From assembly GCA_022821725.1 (NCBI GenBank), contig JAJEDB010000023.1, positions 1 to 39,392 of the forward strand: a stretch of DNA of 39,392 nt, written 5' to 3'. This DNA is from Candidatus Poribacteria bacterium. Lineage in GTDB: Bacteria > Poribacteria > WGA-4E > WGA-3G. Position 1 is the stretch's first letter. The number at the start of each line of letters is the position of its first letter. Below the pieces are notes generated by a model, which saw only the letters and a list, made by a program, of their open reading frames with translations, was not told where the DNA came from and searched no databases. The position numbers and the translations under genes are program-made. Below are positions 1 to 7,539 of this stretch, piece by piece.

Positions 1-1
1 T

Positions 2-100
2 ATCGGTCATTTTCTCGAACACGTCTATAACTCTAAACGTCCTCATTCGGCGTTGGGATATCTAACACCCATGGAATTTGAGAGGCAAAACTTGTCTTAA
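2..100 (+). CDS. IS3-family transposase (OrfB), C-terminal end only
   Basis: The reading frame enters from the left edge and stops with TAA at 98-100, giving 32 residues. It contains YNSKRPHSALGYLTPMEFE, the conserved end of the integrase (rve, DDE) core of IS3-family OrfB transposases (usual form YNxxRPHSALGYxTPxEF). The catalytic D, D and most of the domain lie outside the window, so I cannot say whether the element is intact. No clear terminal inverted repeat or target duplication could be identified in the 23 bases between this stop and the next gene. The element appears to have landed just downstream of the minus-strand operon that follows. Confidence 0.75.
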   Translation: MGHFLEHVYNSKRPHSALGYLTPMEFERQNLS

Positions 101-123
101 CTTTACCCAAATTGCGGCCCTAA

Positions 124-588
124 TTAGCGTTGGCACTTCACCATGCAGAGTTGAATCTCCTGAGGTGTCGCCCGTGGTGTGAAAATTTCTGCCAACGCCA
201 ATATCCGATTTGACTTCAGGGGAGGTGTCGGCATCTCGGCGAAATAGGTAGGAAAATCCACATACGCCTTCCCGACTTGTGTTTTTAAATATTCAAGATA
301 CGGTTGACTGGAGAGAATAGCATCTAATCCCCCTTTTTCGTCACGGAGGGTTTTTAAGAGTTTGCGTCCATCTTCGCTCAGAGGGGCAGATGCTTTTTTT
401 CTCACAGCTTCTTTGTGTTCCTGCTTGTAATCTGCGAATACGTTCATAAATTCTGTGATTTCTTCTTGTGCGGTAAATCCGAGACCACAAGGGAAGAGGA
501 CAAAGCAGAAGACAGACAGAGGCAAAAGAACGATGATGCTCTTGGGACCTCGAGGGCGTTTCTCAGTTATTCGGGGACTTTTGTTCAT
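124..588 (-). CDS. Unknown membrane-anchored or secreted protein (154 aa), third gene of operon
   Basis: Not recognised. I place the start at ATG 588, because this ATG overlaps the stop of the upstream gene as ATGA (585-588), a normal translational-coupling arrangement. The longer open frame has no such support. Residues about 17-38 form a hydrophobic segment (IIVLLPLSVFCFVLFPCGLGF), a signal peptide or N-terminal anchor. The rest is a charged, helix-rich soluble domain with two Cys in the final LCMVKCQR, possibly a disulfide. It ends about 20 bases from the transposase stop, so the IS may lie at the original operon end. Function cannot be assigned; co-expression with the two genes upstream is inferred from spacing and overlap. 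Confidence 0.6.
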   Translation of the reverse strand: MNKSPRITEKRPRGPKSIIVLLPLSVFCFVLFPCGLGFTAQEEITEFMNVFADYKQEHKEAVRKKASAPLSEDGRKLLKTLRDEKGGLDAILSSQPYLEYLKTQVGKAYVDFPTYFAEMPTPPLKSNRILALAEIFTPRATPQEIQLCMVKCQR

Positions 589-1676
589 GGTAAGAGCTCC
601 TGTATTGTTGAAATTGGAGGCGTGGAGGGCGGTTTTTTCTCTGTTGCTTGGGGCGGTGTCGATGCTTCCGGATGAAACATCCATCCGTCTATTTCATCCA
701 GTGAGCTAAAGTTTCCAAAAAGCCAGTTGACCCCCTCCGGGTCTATTTCGATGAGACGCAGGATCCCCACATCGGTGCCGTATTCTTGGAGGACCTGCCT
801 TACAGAGGCGATTCGCTCCCGAGAGAAGCTAGGCACTTCAACAGATGCCGGTGTTTCAACGTTAGATAGCGGGATACCTTGGTGGGAGGGAGGCTTTACC
901 GTTTCGGTGGGCGTTGGGGATATATGGGAGGCACTCCCGGTAACAGAGGACCCAGGTGCCGGTGCTATAAAATCGGCGCGAAAAGAAGCGTCTTCTAACA
1001 TTTCCATTGCGGTCACCGCTTGGATTTCAATCCACTGGAGTTGCGGGGCGAGCTCTCCTTTAAAACGTCCCAACATCCAGGCAGAAAAATCAGGTTCTTC
1101 GGATAATGTCGTAAAAGCGATGTTCCTCGCTTGGGTGCGAGAACCAGGGGCTGTCCAGAACGCCTCTTGGAATCGGGCAACCATTTCCGTCTCATAGTCT
1201 TTAGGATCACCAAACGGGAAGTATTCTCGAAATACCTCAAGTGCTTCTTGTTCAAAATCAACCGGGGGCATGCCTTGGCTCTCGAAAAAGTCAAAGAACT
1301 CTTGAAAGGAAAAATTGAAAACACCGTTCTGATTATACATCTCCACCCATTCTTGCGTCTTGGTGTTTACAAAATCTTGGTATTCTGAACTCTTTTCTAT
1401 TTCAAAAAACCGCGTTAAGAGCCGCTGCTCCTCCGCTGTGTCCATTGTTCTTTGAGTCGTGGGCGAGGTGTCCGTATTCGGAGAGTTTGGTGGAACTACG
1501 GTTTTGTGCTGTGCCCCCTGTGATTTCTCCTTTGCTGTTTCCTGGCTCAAGAGGGGACGGACCTTGGTAATCGTAGTAGGGTACTGATTTTGAGGACGAG
1601 AGCCCCTGAAAAGGAAGAGTCCGCAAAGACAGAGTATCGCTATACCTACAAAAACAGCAATAGAACGGGGTTTCAT
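585..1676 (-). CDS. Unknown single-pass membrane protein (363 aa), second gene of operon
   Basis: Not recognised. Start chosen at ATG 1676, preceded by the strong ribosome site AAGGAGG about 6 bases upstream; the open frame extends further upstream but without support. Residues about 5-23 (IAVFVGIAILCLCGLFLF) are one transmembrane helix or uncleaved signal. A Ser/Thr/Pro-rich linker follows (about 24-75), then an acidic helical region rich in Phe, Trp and Glu (about 75-215), a second Pro/Ser/Thr-rich linker, a short globular stretch (about 260-320) and a Pro-rich tail. The layout suggests an envelope protein with its bulk outside the cytoplasm. It lies 64 bases downstream of the small peptide gene, beyond a terminator, and overlaps the next gene by 4 bases. 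Confidence 0.65.
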   Translation of the reverse strand: MKPRSIAVFVGIAILCLCGLFLFRGSRPQNQYPTTITKVRPLLSQETAKEKSQGAQHKTVVPPNSPNTDTSPTTQRTMDTAEEQRLLTRFFEIEKSSEYQDFVNTKTQEWVEMYNQNGVFNFSFQEFFDFFESQGMPPVDFEQEALEVFREYFPFGDPKDYETEMVARFQEAFWTAPGSRTQARNIAFTTLSEEPDFSAWMLGRFKGELAPQLQWIEIQAVTAMEMLEDASFRADFIAPAPGSSVTGSASHISPTPTETVKPPSHQGIPLSNVETPASVEVPSFSRERIASVRQVLQEYGTDVGILRLIEIDPEGVNWLFGNFSSLDEIDGWMFHPEASTPPQATEKKPPSTPPISTIQELLP

Positions 1677-1699
1677 AGCAGGCCTCCTTGCGATCCGAT

Positions 1700-1733
1700 A
1701 AAAAATGGCAACGAGAGAAATACACTCGTTGCC
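1700..1733 (-). terminator. Intrinsic terminator inside the three-gene operon
   Basis: A perfect 9-bp stem (1707-1715 with 1725-1733, GGCAACGAG/CTCGTTGCC) with a 9-base loop is followed on the minus strand by a run of six T (1705-1700). It lies between the small peptide gene and the larger membrane-protein gene, so it should end most transcripts after the first gene and let some read through. Confidence 0.75.
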
Positions 1734-1740
1734 GTAATTA

Positions 1741-2004
1741 TTATGATGAGCCACATAGTGCCCATGCCGCAGCACAAACCGCCGCAGCCGAAGCCATAGC
1801 TGCTGCACATTCCCACCACTCCGTATCAGCTTTTCCACAATAGGCGGTCGCAGCAGCAAAAGCACCCGAGCAGATTGCTACGGCTGCATCGCAAGCTTCT
1901 GCTTCTTGTACGAAGGGCCCCATCATGGACAGAGTAAGACCTAAGATTAACAGAAATATAGTCACGCGGAATAGATTTTTCTTTTCGGAAACAACTATTT
2001 CCAT
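1741..2004 (-). CDS. Small secreted Ala/Cys-rich peptide precursor (87 aa)
   Basis: Start ATG 2004 has GGAGAAAACG immediately upstream, a good ribosome site. Residues 1-10 are charged, 11-30 are hydrophobic (VTIFLLILGLTLSMMGPFV), and an AEA cleavage-like motif lies near residue 36. The predicted mature part, about 50 residues, is very rich in Ala with six Cys (CDAAVAIC, YCGK, WECA, AVCA, LCG). This composition resembles small secreted hydrophobic Cys-rich peptides, including some bacteriocins such as the halocin C8 group, but I recognise no specific family. It is the first gene of an operon with a terminator directly behind it, which would make the peptide more abundant than the two membrane proteins. 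A structural or toxin-like peptide with membrane partners is inference only. Confidence 0.65.
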   Translation of the reverse strand: MEIVVSEKKNLFRVTIFLLILGLTLSMMGPFVQEAEACDAAVAICSGAFAAATAYCGKADTEWWECAAAMASAAAVCAAAWALCGSS

Positions 2005-2635
2005 TCGTTTTCTCCATTATTTTTTCTGGATTGCCTCAGAAAGGCAAACGTTCAGGTATTTTGCATTCTCTGGCAATCCTGGTGTTTTCAATTGAGGGAG
2101 TAACCTAAAAGTCTTACAAAATGCATCCAGTAGTTGCTACAATTAGGTTAGCACTGCTATAGGTACGTTATGGCAGTGTCTCCGCGCTTATAGGTGCTGA
2201 TACCACCCTCGGCGCACCTCAAAATAGAGAGGCTGCCATTACAAGAATGTGAGTTCGGTATGAAAACCAACGCGCTTGCGTCAAAACTCACATTGAACAT
2301 ATTAAGCAAGTTTTGTGCCAATCCCTTCAGTAAAATACGCGCCCCTGTAGAATCCACTGAAATCAAGAGAACCTCATTCATGACAATACGCCCAAAACAT
2401 ACGCACACACTCGGTTTACCGAAAACTATCCCGAAGCATAGAAACTGCTTTCTATTCTCAAGGTTGCTATCGTTGCGTCGACTGCAGACCCATTTTGAAC
2501 CGCGTCATTTTGAGACACTGCATCATATTGATACAGGAAACCTGCGTCAGTCTCTCTACGTTTCTACACTCGCACGTTCTATGAAAGTGTTATATTGCCA
2601 CAAGCCCAGAAAACTGCTGATCCTGTTTATACGAT
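2005..2635. other. Gene-poor stretch upstream of the peptide operon
   Basis: This stretch holds the leader of the peptide operon and roughly 480 bases with no gene I can support. A minus-strand frame at 2157-2381 (ATG 2381, 74 aa, beginning MNEVLLISVDSTGARILL) reads like plausible protein but has no good ribosome site and no recognised family. A longer plus-strand frame over the same bases has unnatural composition. I looked for a sigma-54 (-24/-12) promoter for the peptide operon, because a sigma-54 activator lies next door, and saw none with correct GG-N10-GC spacing. Confidence 0.4.
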
Positions 2636-2756
2636 TAGGACTTACGCAGCTCCTCTTAAAGTCCCCCTGATAAGGGGGATTTAGGGGGTTAAATCCTTGA
2701 GATAACGCCTTTTTTGTAAAATATTTCGCTTTTTTGCTCATTTTGCGTAAGTCCTG
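2636..2756. mobile_element. MITE-like element with 12-bp terminal inverted repeats
   Basis: The ends are perfect inverted repeats: AGGACTTACGCA at 2637-2648 and TGCGTAAGTCCT at 2744-2755. The 119-bp body has no coding capacity and contains a second imperfect palindrome of C and G runs around 2661-2691 (CCCCCTGATAAGGGGG). The 5-mer ACGAT occurs on both sides (2631-2635 and 2757-2761), a possible target duplication offset by one base from the repeats. The AGGACTTACGCA terminus is like those of MITEs mobilised by DDE transposases in cyanobacteria and other phyla. No matching transposase is in this window, so it would need one in trans. Confidence 0.75.
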
Positions 2757-2812
2757 ACGATGTTAACATGCCTACGTTATTTTTACAAGGAAAAACGAAA
2801 AGGTGCCCATCC

Positions 2813-3808
2813 TCAAGAGTCAACATCACCGAAACAAATATTATATTTTTTCAACTTCCTTTGCAACGTGCTTCTGCTAATCTTTAACATTTTCGCAGCT
2901 GCTGTCCGATTCCCATTAAGCGATGCTAACACCTTACGGATGAACGTTTCTTCCACCTCTCCAAGCGGCATATCGAGCGGAAACGTCACACTTCGGTCGT
3001 TTTCAGGAACACGCACAGGATGATTTTGAGACATTTGAAACTTTTCCGGCAAGTATTCCGGTAGGAACACCTGCCCTTCAATAAGGTGAGATGCCCTTTC
3101 AATCACATTTTCCAACTCCCGCACATTTCCGGGCCACAGATACCTTTTGAGAAGAAACAAGGTCCTCGAGGCTACCTGTGGGATTTCTGATGCTTCAGGT
3201 CGGAGATGCTTCGCAAGAAAGTGCAGGACCAACGCTTCAATGTCTTCGCGTCGCGCCATCAGGCTCGGCAGGGAAATATCGGCAACATCTAACCGATAAT
3301 AGAGGTCTTCACGAAAGGTCCCATCTCTAACGGCTGCTGCCAGATCCGTGTTGGTAGCTGTTATGATTCGGACATCTATCGGAATCCGCTTTTCGCCACC
3401 GAGGCGTTCAATATCAGATTCTTCAACGGCATGTAACAGTTTCGCCTGCATGGAAAGCGTCATCTTTGCGATTTCATCCAAGAAGAGGGTCCCGTTGTGT
3501 GCCCGTTCAACCCTACCGATATGTCGTGCCTCGGCACCTGTAAACGCCCCTTTCTCATGTCCAAACAACTCACTCTCCAGTAAAGTCTCTTGTAGTGCTG
3601 CACAGTTAACAGAAATCATTTCTCCTGATCTACCACTGTTTTTGTGCAGCGCACGTGCCACCATGCCTTTACCTGTTCCCGTTTCACCAGAAATGAGGAT
3701 TCTCATCGAGGTCGCTGCGAAGCGTTCAATTTGTTGGAGGACTTCAAATATCTGCGAACTGTCCCCGATGATTTCACGATAGTCGCCTTGTAATGTATGT
3801 CTCGTCAT
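2813..3808 (-). CDS. Sigma-54-dependent transcriptional activator (AAA+ plus Fis HTH, no sensor domain)
   Basis: An NtrC-class enhancer-binding protein that would remodel sigma-54 RNA polymerase using ATP. Counted from ATG 3808: Walker A GETGTGKG (41-48), sigma-54 contact loop GAFTGA (87-92), Walker B GTLFLDEI (106-113), sensor and arginine-finger region (REDLYYRLDV), and a C-terminal Fis-type helix-turn-helix (NGNRTAAAKMLKISRSTLQRKL). The AAA+ domain begins almost at the N-terminus, so the usual receiver, PAS or GAF domain is missing, as in PspF. Start: AGGAGG lies 11 bases before ATG 3808; a GTG at 3835 would add nine residues but that sequence contains the ribosome site itself. Walker A ends in Gly where Glu is usual. 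Targets are unknown. Confidence 0.93.
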   Translation of the reverse strand: MTRHTLQGDYREIIGDSSQIFEVLQQIERFAATSMRILISGETGTGKGMVARALHKNSGRSGEMISVNCAALQETLLESELFGHEKGAFTGAEARHIGRVERAHNGTLFLDEIAKMTLSMQAKLLHAVEESDIERLGGEKRIPIDVRIITATNTDLAAAVRDGTFREDLYYRLDVADISLPSLMARREDIEALVLHFLAKHLRPEASEIPQVASRTLFLLKRYLWPGNVRELENVIERASHLIEGQVFLPEYLPEKFQMSQNHPVRVPENDRSVTFPLDMPLGEVEETFIRKVLASLNGNRTAAAKMLKISRSTLQRKLKKYNICFGDVDS

Positions 3809-4028
3809 GTACTTGAGGGCCTCCTGTCTACCCACGATAACCCAGAACGGTTAAATCTAAAACTTTACCCAACTGACTGTACATTTAAAGACTGCATTTT
3901 CGAGCGAAAATCGTGCATAATCCGAAAAAAGAGTGAAAATATTAACATAGCACGTTACGGATGAGTGAAGCACTAAGCGGTCCACAGTATCCTTATGGGC
4001 ATCATGGATAGGACGGAGGGAAAAGAGG

Positions 4029-5330
4029 TCACTGACGTTGATATCTCTCTAAGACTTCTTCTACGGAGCGGGTATTCGGAAACCAGCCGACGATTTTCTG
4101 TAATACTTCGTCCAGCAACACATCAGGACAAGAAGCACCAGCCGTCAACACAATGTCAGTTTTATGGGGGTCGGGGGTCGGGGGTCGGGGGTCGGTAAAG
4201 CGGTTTTCGGGTGAAGGGATACCCTCTTGCTGACGGCTTTTTGGGTAAAGCCAATCCTTTGTAATTTTCACCTGCTTCGTTTCCAATTCAAGATGCCGAA
4301 TCTCTCTCGGACTCACTAACTCGTCTGCATCTCGAATGAAATAGGTCGGGAGACGTTGTTGACAGAGCTCCACAAGATGACTCGTATTCGATGAATTATA
4401 GCCTCCGACGACCACTGCGATGTCACCACCATCAGCAATGAGTGCGAGCGTTGCATCTTGATTTTCCTTCGTGGCATAACAGAGCGTGTCCCTTGTATCA
4501 GCGAAATGTGTCGATATCTCAGTGTCCCCGTATGTCGTCCGGATCGCCTCTCGTAGTAAATCGGCAATTGCCTGTGTTTCGGTAGCAAGCATCGTTGTCT
4601 GATTGACAACACCGATGCGTTTGAGGTGGACAGTGGGATCAAAACCGGGAGAGAATCGGTCGGCAAATTTCTCGAAGAAGAACGCAGCATCTTTTTCACC
4701 GGAGATCACCTTGGCTAACGCTTGAGCCTCCGAAAGGTCCCGCACAACCACGACAGGCGCCCCTGCTTGTGCATGGGAAAATGTCGCCCGAGTTTCTTCA
4801 TGGTAGCGTTTTCCGTGGATCACGACAGTGTAATCCTGCTTTCCGATTTCCTCACTCCGCCGCCAAACTTTTTCAACAAACGGACACGTCGTGTTATAGG
4901 CTGTGAGGGTAACACCGCGCGCCCTGAGAGACTGCTCTATTTCAAGGGTTGTTCCAAAGGCAGGTACGATGACAACATCGTCAGGCATTAGAATATCGAA
5001 GGGGAGGAGTGGTGTTCCAGCGGTATCCATTAGGAACCGGACGCCTCGATGTTTCAGGTTCTCGTTGACATGCGGGTTATGGATAATCTCGGAGAGCAGA
5101 AAGATACGCTTGTCTGGATTTTCTGCTAACGCCTGATAGGCAATCTCAATGGCATTTTCAACACCGTAGCAGAACCCAAAATGGCGGGCGATTTTAAAGC
5201 GGACGGGTCCGAAGTCCAGTAAGGTCGGTGAAAGATCCCGCTTTCGGGCATCGGTTTCTCGACGGGCATTTTTAACGACCGAGATCACCGGACTGTGATA
5301 GAAGTGAGGGAGCTTAAAAGTCCGCGGCAT
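4029..5330 (-). CDS. ispH: 4-hydroxy-3-methylbut-2-enyl diphosphate reductase
   Basis: Last enzyme of the MEP isoprenoid pathway: an iron-sulfur enzyme that reduces HMBPP to IPP and DMAPP in the cytoplasm. The three cluster cysteines are visible: C54 (GFCYGVENA), C149 (NTTCPFVEKVW) and C284 (DTLCYATKEN). So are HGKRYHEETRAT (about 172-183), NQTTMLAT (243-250), the S-x-N pair in GGYNSSNTSH and the final Ser in TAGASCPD. An N-terminal extension of about 40 residues precedes the first motif. Between KDWLYP and IVLTAGAS there is an atypical insertion of about 29 residues (about 363-391). It is encoded partly by a 7-bp tandem repeat and looks like an acquired repeat sequence. The start codon follows a dispersed repeat with only a weak AAGG upstream. 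Confidence 0.93.
   Translation of the reverse strand: MPRTFKLPHFYHSPVISVVKNARRETDARKRDLSPTLLDFGPVRFKIARHFGFCYGVENAIEIAYQALAENPDKRIFLLSEIIHNPHVNENLKHRGVRFLMDTAGTPLLPFDILMPDDVVIVPAFGTTLEIEQSLRARGVTLTAYNTTCPFVEKVWRRSEEIGKQDYTVVIHGKRYHEETRATFSHAQAGAPVVVVRDLSEAQALAKVISGEKDAAFFFEKFADRFSPGFDPTVHLKRIGVVNQTTMLATETQAIADLLREAIRTTYGDTEISTHFADTRDTLCYATKENQDATLALIADGGDIAVVVGGYNSSNTSHLVELCQQRLPTYFIRDADELVSPREIRHLELETKQVKITKDWLYPKSRQQEGIPSPENRFTDPRPPTPDPHKTDIVLTAGASCPDVLLDEVLQKIVGWFPNTRSVEEVLERYQRQ
4166..4195. repeat. Heptanucleotide tandem repeat inside ispH
   Basis: Four perfect copies of GGGGGTC plus GG (GACCCCC on the coding strand). In ispH this encodes the Pro-rich TDPRPPTPDPHK. Seven is not a multiple of three, so gain or loss of one unit would shift the frame just before the last active-site Ser motif. 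Confidence 0.9.
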
Positions 5331-5332
5331 CT

Positions 5333-5446
5333 TTTAATTTTACCTTGCGGTTCGGCTTTCAATTTTACCTTGCGGTTCGGTGAGGTGAGTTGGGCAAATG
5401 ACGTGCTTCCCCGTATATCCGCCTGCGCCGATGTTGCAGGCTACGC
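5333..5446. repeat. Dispersed repeat, family B (ACCTTGCGG type), one partial and one full copy
   Basis: A partial copy (5333-5355, TTTTACCTTGCGGTTCGG) is followed by a fuller one (5358-5446) that continues with TGAGGTGAGTTGG and ends in GCCTGCGCCGATGTTGCAGG. Related copies lie at 19313-19398, inside anmK at 32001-32090, and partially at 39113-39145. The repeat directly abuts the ispH start codon. The rest of 5447-5549 holds a half element of the family C cruciform repeats and no gene; in particular no rnpA follows rpmH. Confidence 0.75.
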
Positions 5447-5549
5447 GATTTGGTTTTCGCTTTTGGGAAAGAATCCACAAAAATACCCAAGCAAAACACC
5501 CCTATGAAAACTGGAGGATTGCGTAGCACCCCGAACCGATAACCATTTT

Positions 5550-5684
5550 TTAGGCACTCAGGACTTTTCGTCCCTTGGCGCGGCGGCGCGCAATGGTTTG
5601 CCTTCCATGCCGCGTGGACATCCGTTTCCGAAAGCCGAGTTTATTTTTGCGTTTCCGACGATGCGGTTGATATGTGCGCTTCAT
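5550..5684 (-). CDS. rpmH: 50S ribosomal protein L34
   Basis: 44 residues, [20 protein letters not shown] at the start, then a Met-Ser-Thr, [20 protein letters not shown]. This is the full-length, highly conserved L34 pattern (MKRTYQPxxRKRxxxxGFRxRMxTxxGRxxLxxRRxKGRxxL). It is a small basic component of the large ribosomal subunit. It is divergent from dnaA, the classical rpmH-dnaA arrangement at bacterial origins. rnpA (RNase P protein), which commonly follows rpmH, is not present; ispH follows after a repeat-filled gap. The ribosome site is weak (AAAAAG). Confidence 0.97.
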   Translation of the reverse strand: MKRTYQPHRRKRKNKLGFRKRMSTRHGRQTIARRRAKGRKVLSA

Positions 5685-5957
5685 GTCTTTTTAATTAGGA
5701 CCCCTTGGGCCGCTCTCCATGTCATTACGAGCAGGTTCTTGGTTAATTCCCGACTGGGTTTGTGATATATACGCAAATGATATTATTCTTGGCTTTAAAA
5801 TGATACCTTATTTATGGATGTTTGTCAAATTTTTCATACCGCTCGCTTAATTTACTAAAAAACTAACTTGATAAAATTTCGATTTCAGTCCAGAATATTT
5901 TGTCAGCAGATGTTGCAACATAAATTACAAATCTAAAAAAGTTTTCTGCAAAAAATG

Positions 5958-5986
5958 TTGACATTTCTGCAATATAATGGTATGAT
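5958..5986 (+). promoter_or_regulatory. dnaA promoter (sigma-70 type)
   Basis: TTGACA (5958-5963), 17-base spacer, TATGAT (5981-5986), about 70 bases before dnaA. The surrounding 5685-6055 is AT-rich and holds no other gene I can see. An imperfect inverted repeat (ATGATATTCTTTA against TAAGAATGGTATCAT) flanks the start region. No perfect DnaA box was seen here, so DnaA autoregulation is not evident. Confidence 0.75.
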
Positions 5987-6055
5987 ATTCTTTATAAGCA
6001 ATGATTTTTTCATAAGAATGGTATCATGACTTTATCATAGTTTTTTACAGGAAAT

Positions 6056-7453
6056 ATGTTTATGCGGCACACCCCAAATGAAATCTGGCTGGAAATATTA
6101 GAAAAACTCAGTGATACAGCGAGGCAGGATGTCTACCTTCACCAAGCAGTACCGTTGTCAATCACAGCGGAGGCGTTGAATATAGCCGTCCCTTCTGCCT
6201 ACACGCGTGCAAGGATTGAGGAGCGTTTTCGTGCCGATATTCAACAGGTATTAGCGACCCTCATCGGGGCACAATGTGCCCTCATCCTTACTGTAGACGA
6301 ACCCACATCGGAAGACAGCGAAGACTTTGGAGGAACGCAGAACACAGAGAATTTAAATCAATCGCCTGATTCAAATCGGAGAACGGACACTCAGGCACCT
6401 GTGTCATCAATACAGAATGAGACGGGGTTGAATCCAAGCTATCGGTTTGATAGATTCATTGTGGGTTCCAGTAATATGATTTGTCACGCCACAGCCTTAG
6501 CGGTTTCGGAAAATCCAGGACGCGACTATAATCCACTCTTTATCTATGGCGGTGTGGGATTGGGAAAAACCCACCTACTACACGCAATTGGTAATCGACT
6601 CTTAGCAAACCAGCCAGATAAGAAAGTCCTCTACGTTACATCGGAAACCTTTATGAATGAGTACGTCGAGTCCATCGTCAACCGCGGATCGGCACAAGGA
6701 TTTCGGACGAAATACCGAACCGCAGATATGCTCTTGATTGATGACATACAGTTCTTACAAGCCAAGGAGGGGACACAAGAGGAGTTCTTTAATACCTTTA
6801 ACGCCCTTCACATGAACTCAAACCAGATAGTCATGAGCAGCGACCGGACACCAGACAATCTCGTAAACCTTGAAGAACGCCTCCAATCTCGGTTTCAATC
6901 AGGCATGGTTGCCGAAATTAGCATGCCACAATACGAAATACGCATCGCTATTCTCCGACAGAAATGCCGAGACCAAGGGTTAGACAACCTCCCTGATGAT
7001 GTGCTCAGTTACATCGCTGAAGTCGTTAGAACTAATATCCGAGAACTCGAAGGAACGCTTGTGCGGTTAATTGCGCAAGCGACAATCCTCAAAGAAGATT
7101 TGACCTTAGACTTCGCACGGCAGGTCCTGAGTGATATCGGACCCCCTTCACCCATCCGACATCGAAAAACTGCTACAGCCAGAGCTATACAGAAAACTGT
7201 TGCCGATTATTTTGGAATTGATACAGAGGATCTCGTCTCTCAGAAACGGACAAAGGAATTGATACAACCGCGTCAGATCGCTATGTATATGTGCAGAGAA
7301 CTCACACAACTGTCATATTCCAATATTGCGCAAGCGTTTAATAGGGGAGATCATACGACTGTCATCCATGCCTGCAGACAAATAGAAAAAACGGTTGCGG
7401 AAGATGGCGAAGATCGACAAATGATTCTCCAATTACTCGACCAATTCCGTTAA
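6056..7453 (+). CDS. dnaA: Chromosomal replication initiator protein DnaA
   Basis: Initiator ATPase that binds DnaA boxes at oriC and melts the origin. Domain I is residues 1-75 (TPNEIWLEILEKL), a poorly conserved linker is about 80-125, and the AAA+ core starts near 126. Walker A is GGVGLGKT (165-172), Walker B is MLLIDDIQFL (225-234), and domain IV carries the box-recognition signature GDHTTVIHACRQI near the C-terminus. Length 465 aa is normal. Two in-frame ATGs compete: AGGA is only 3 bases before ATG 6056 but 9 bases before ATG 6062, so translation from 6062 (MRHTPNEIW) is likely. It points toward the box cluster directly downstream. Confidence 0.98.
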   Translation: MFMRHTPNEIWLEILEKLSDTARQDVYLHQAVPLSITAEALNIAVPSAYTRARIEERFRADIQQVLATLIGAQCALILTVDEPTSEDSEDFGGTQNTENLNQSPDSNRRTDTQAPVSSIQNETGLNPSYRFDRFIVGSSNMICHATALAVSENPGRDYNPLFIYGGVGLGKTHLLHAIGNRLLANQPDKKVLYVTSETFMNEYVESIVNRGSAQGFRTKYRTADMLLIDDIQFLQAKEGTQEEFFNTFNALHMNSNQIVMSSDRTPDNLVNLEERLQSRFQSGMVAEISMPQYEIRIAILRQKCRDQGLDNLPDDVLSYIAEVVRTNIRELEGTLVRLIAQATILKEDLTLDFARQVLSDIGPPSPIRHRKTATARAIQKTVADYFGIDTEDLVSQKRTKELIQPRQIAMYMCRELTQLSYSNIAQAFNRGDHTTVIHACRQIEKTVAEDGEDRQMILQLLDQFR

Positions 7454-7539
7454 CTTAATCCGCAAGACCTATCGTCCCAAATTTTCCACTTTTTAGCTCT
7501 CAGGCATCCTCTTTTCAGCTTTATAGATCACTTTAAACC

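Noticed and set aside
2005..2160. Sigma-54 promoter for the peptide operon
   Set aside because: The closest candidate (CTGGATGCATTTTGTAA on the minus strand) has GG and GT nine bases apart instead of GG-N10-GC.
2194..2670. 158-codon plus-strand frame upstream of the MITE
   Set aside because: It runs into the MITE, has unnatural composition and no ribosome site; no family recognised.
5447..5549. rnpA expected next to rpmH
   Set aside because: None of the frames shows the RNase P protein motif (a basic RNR-type sequence); the interval is filled by repeats.
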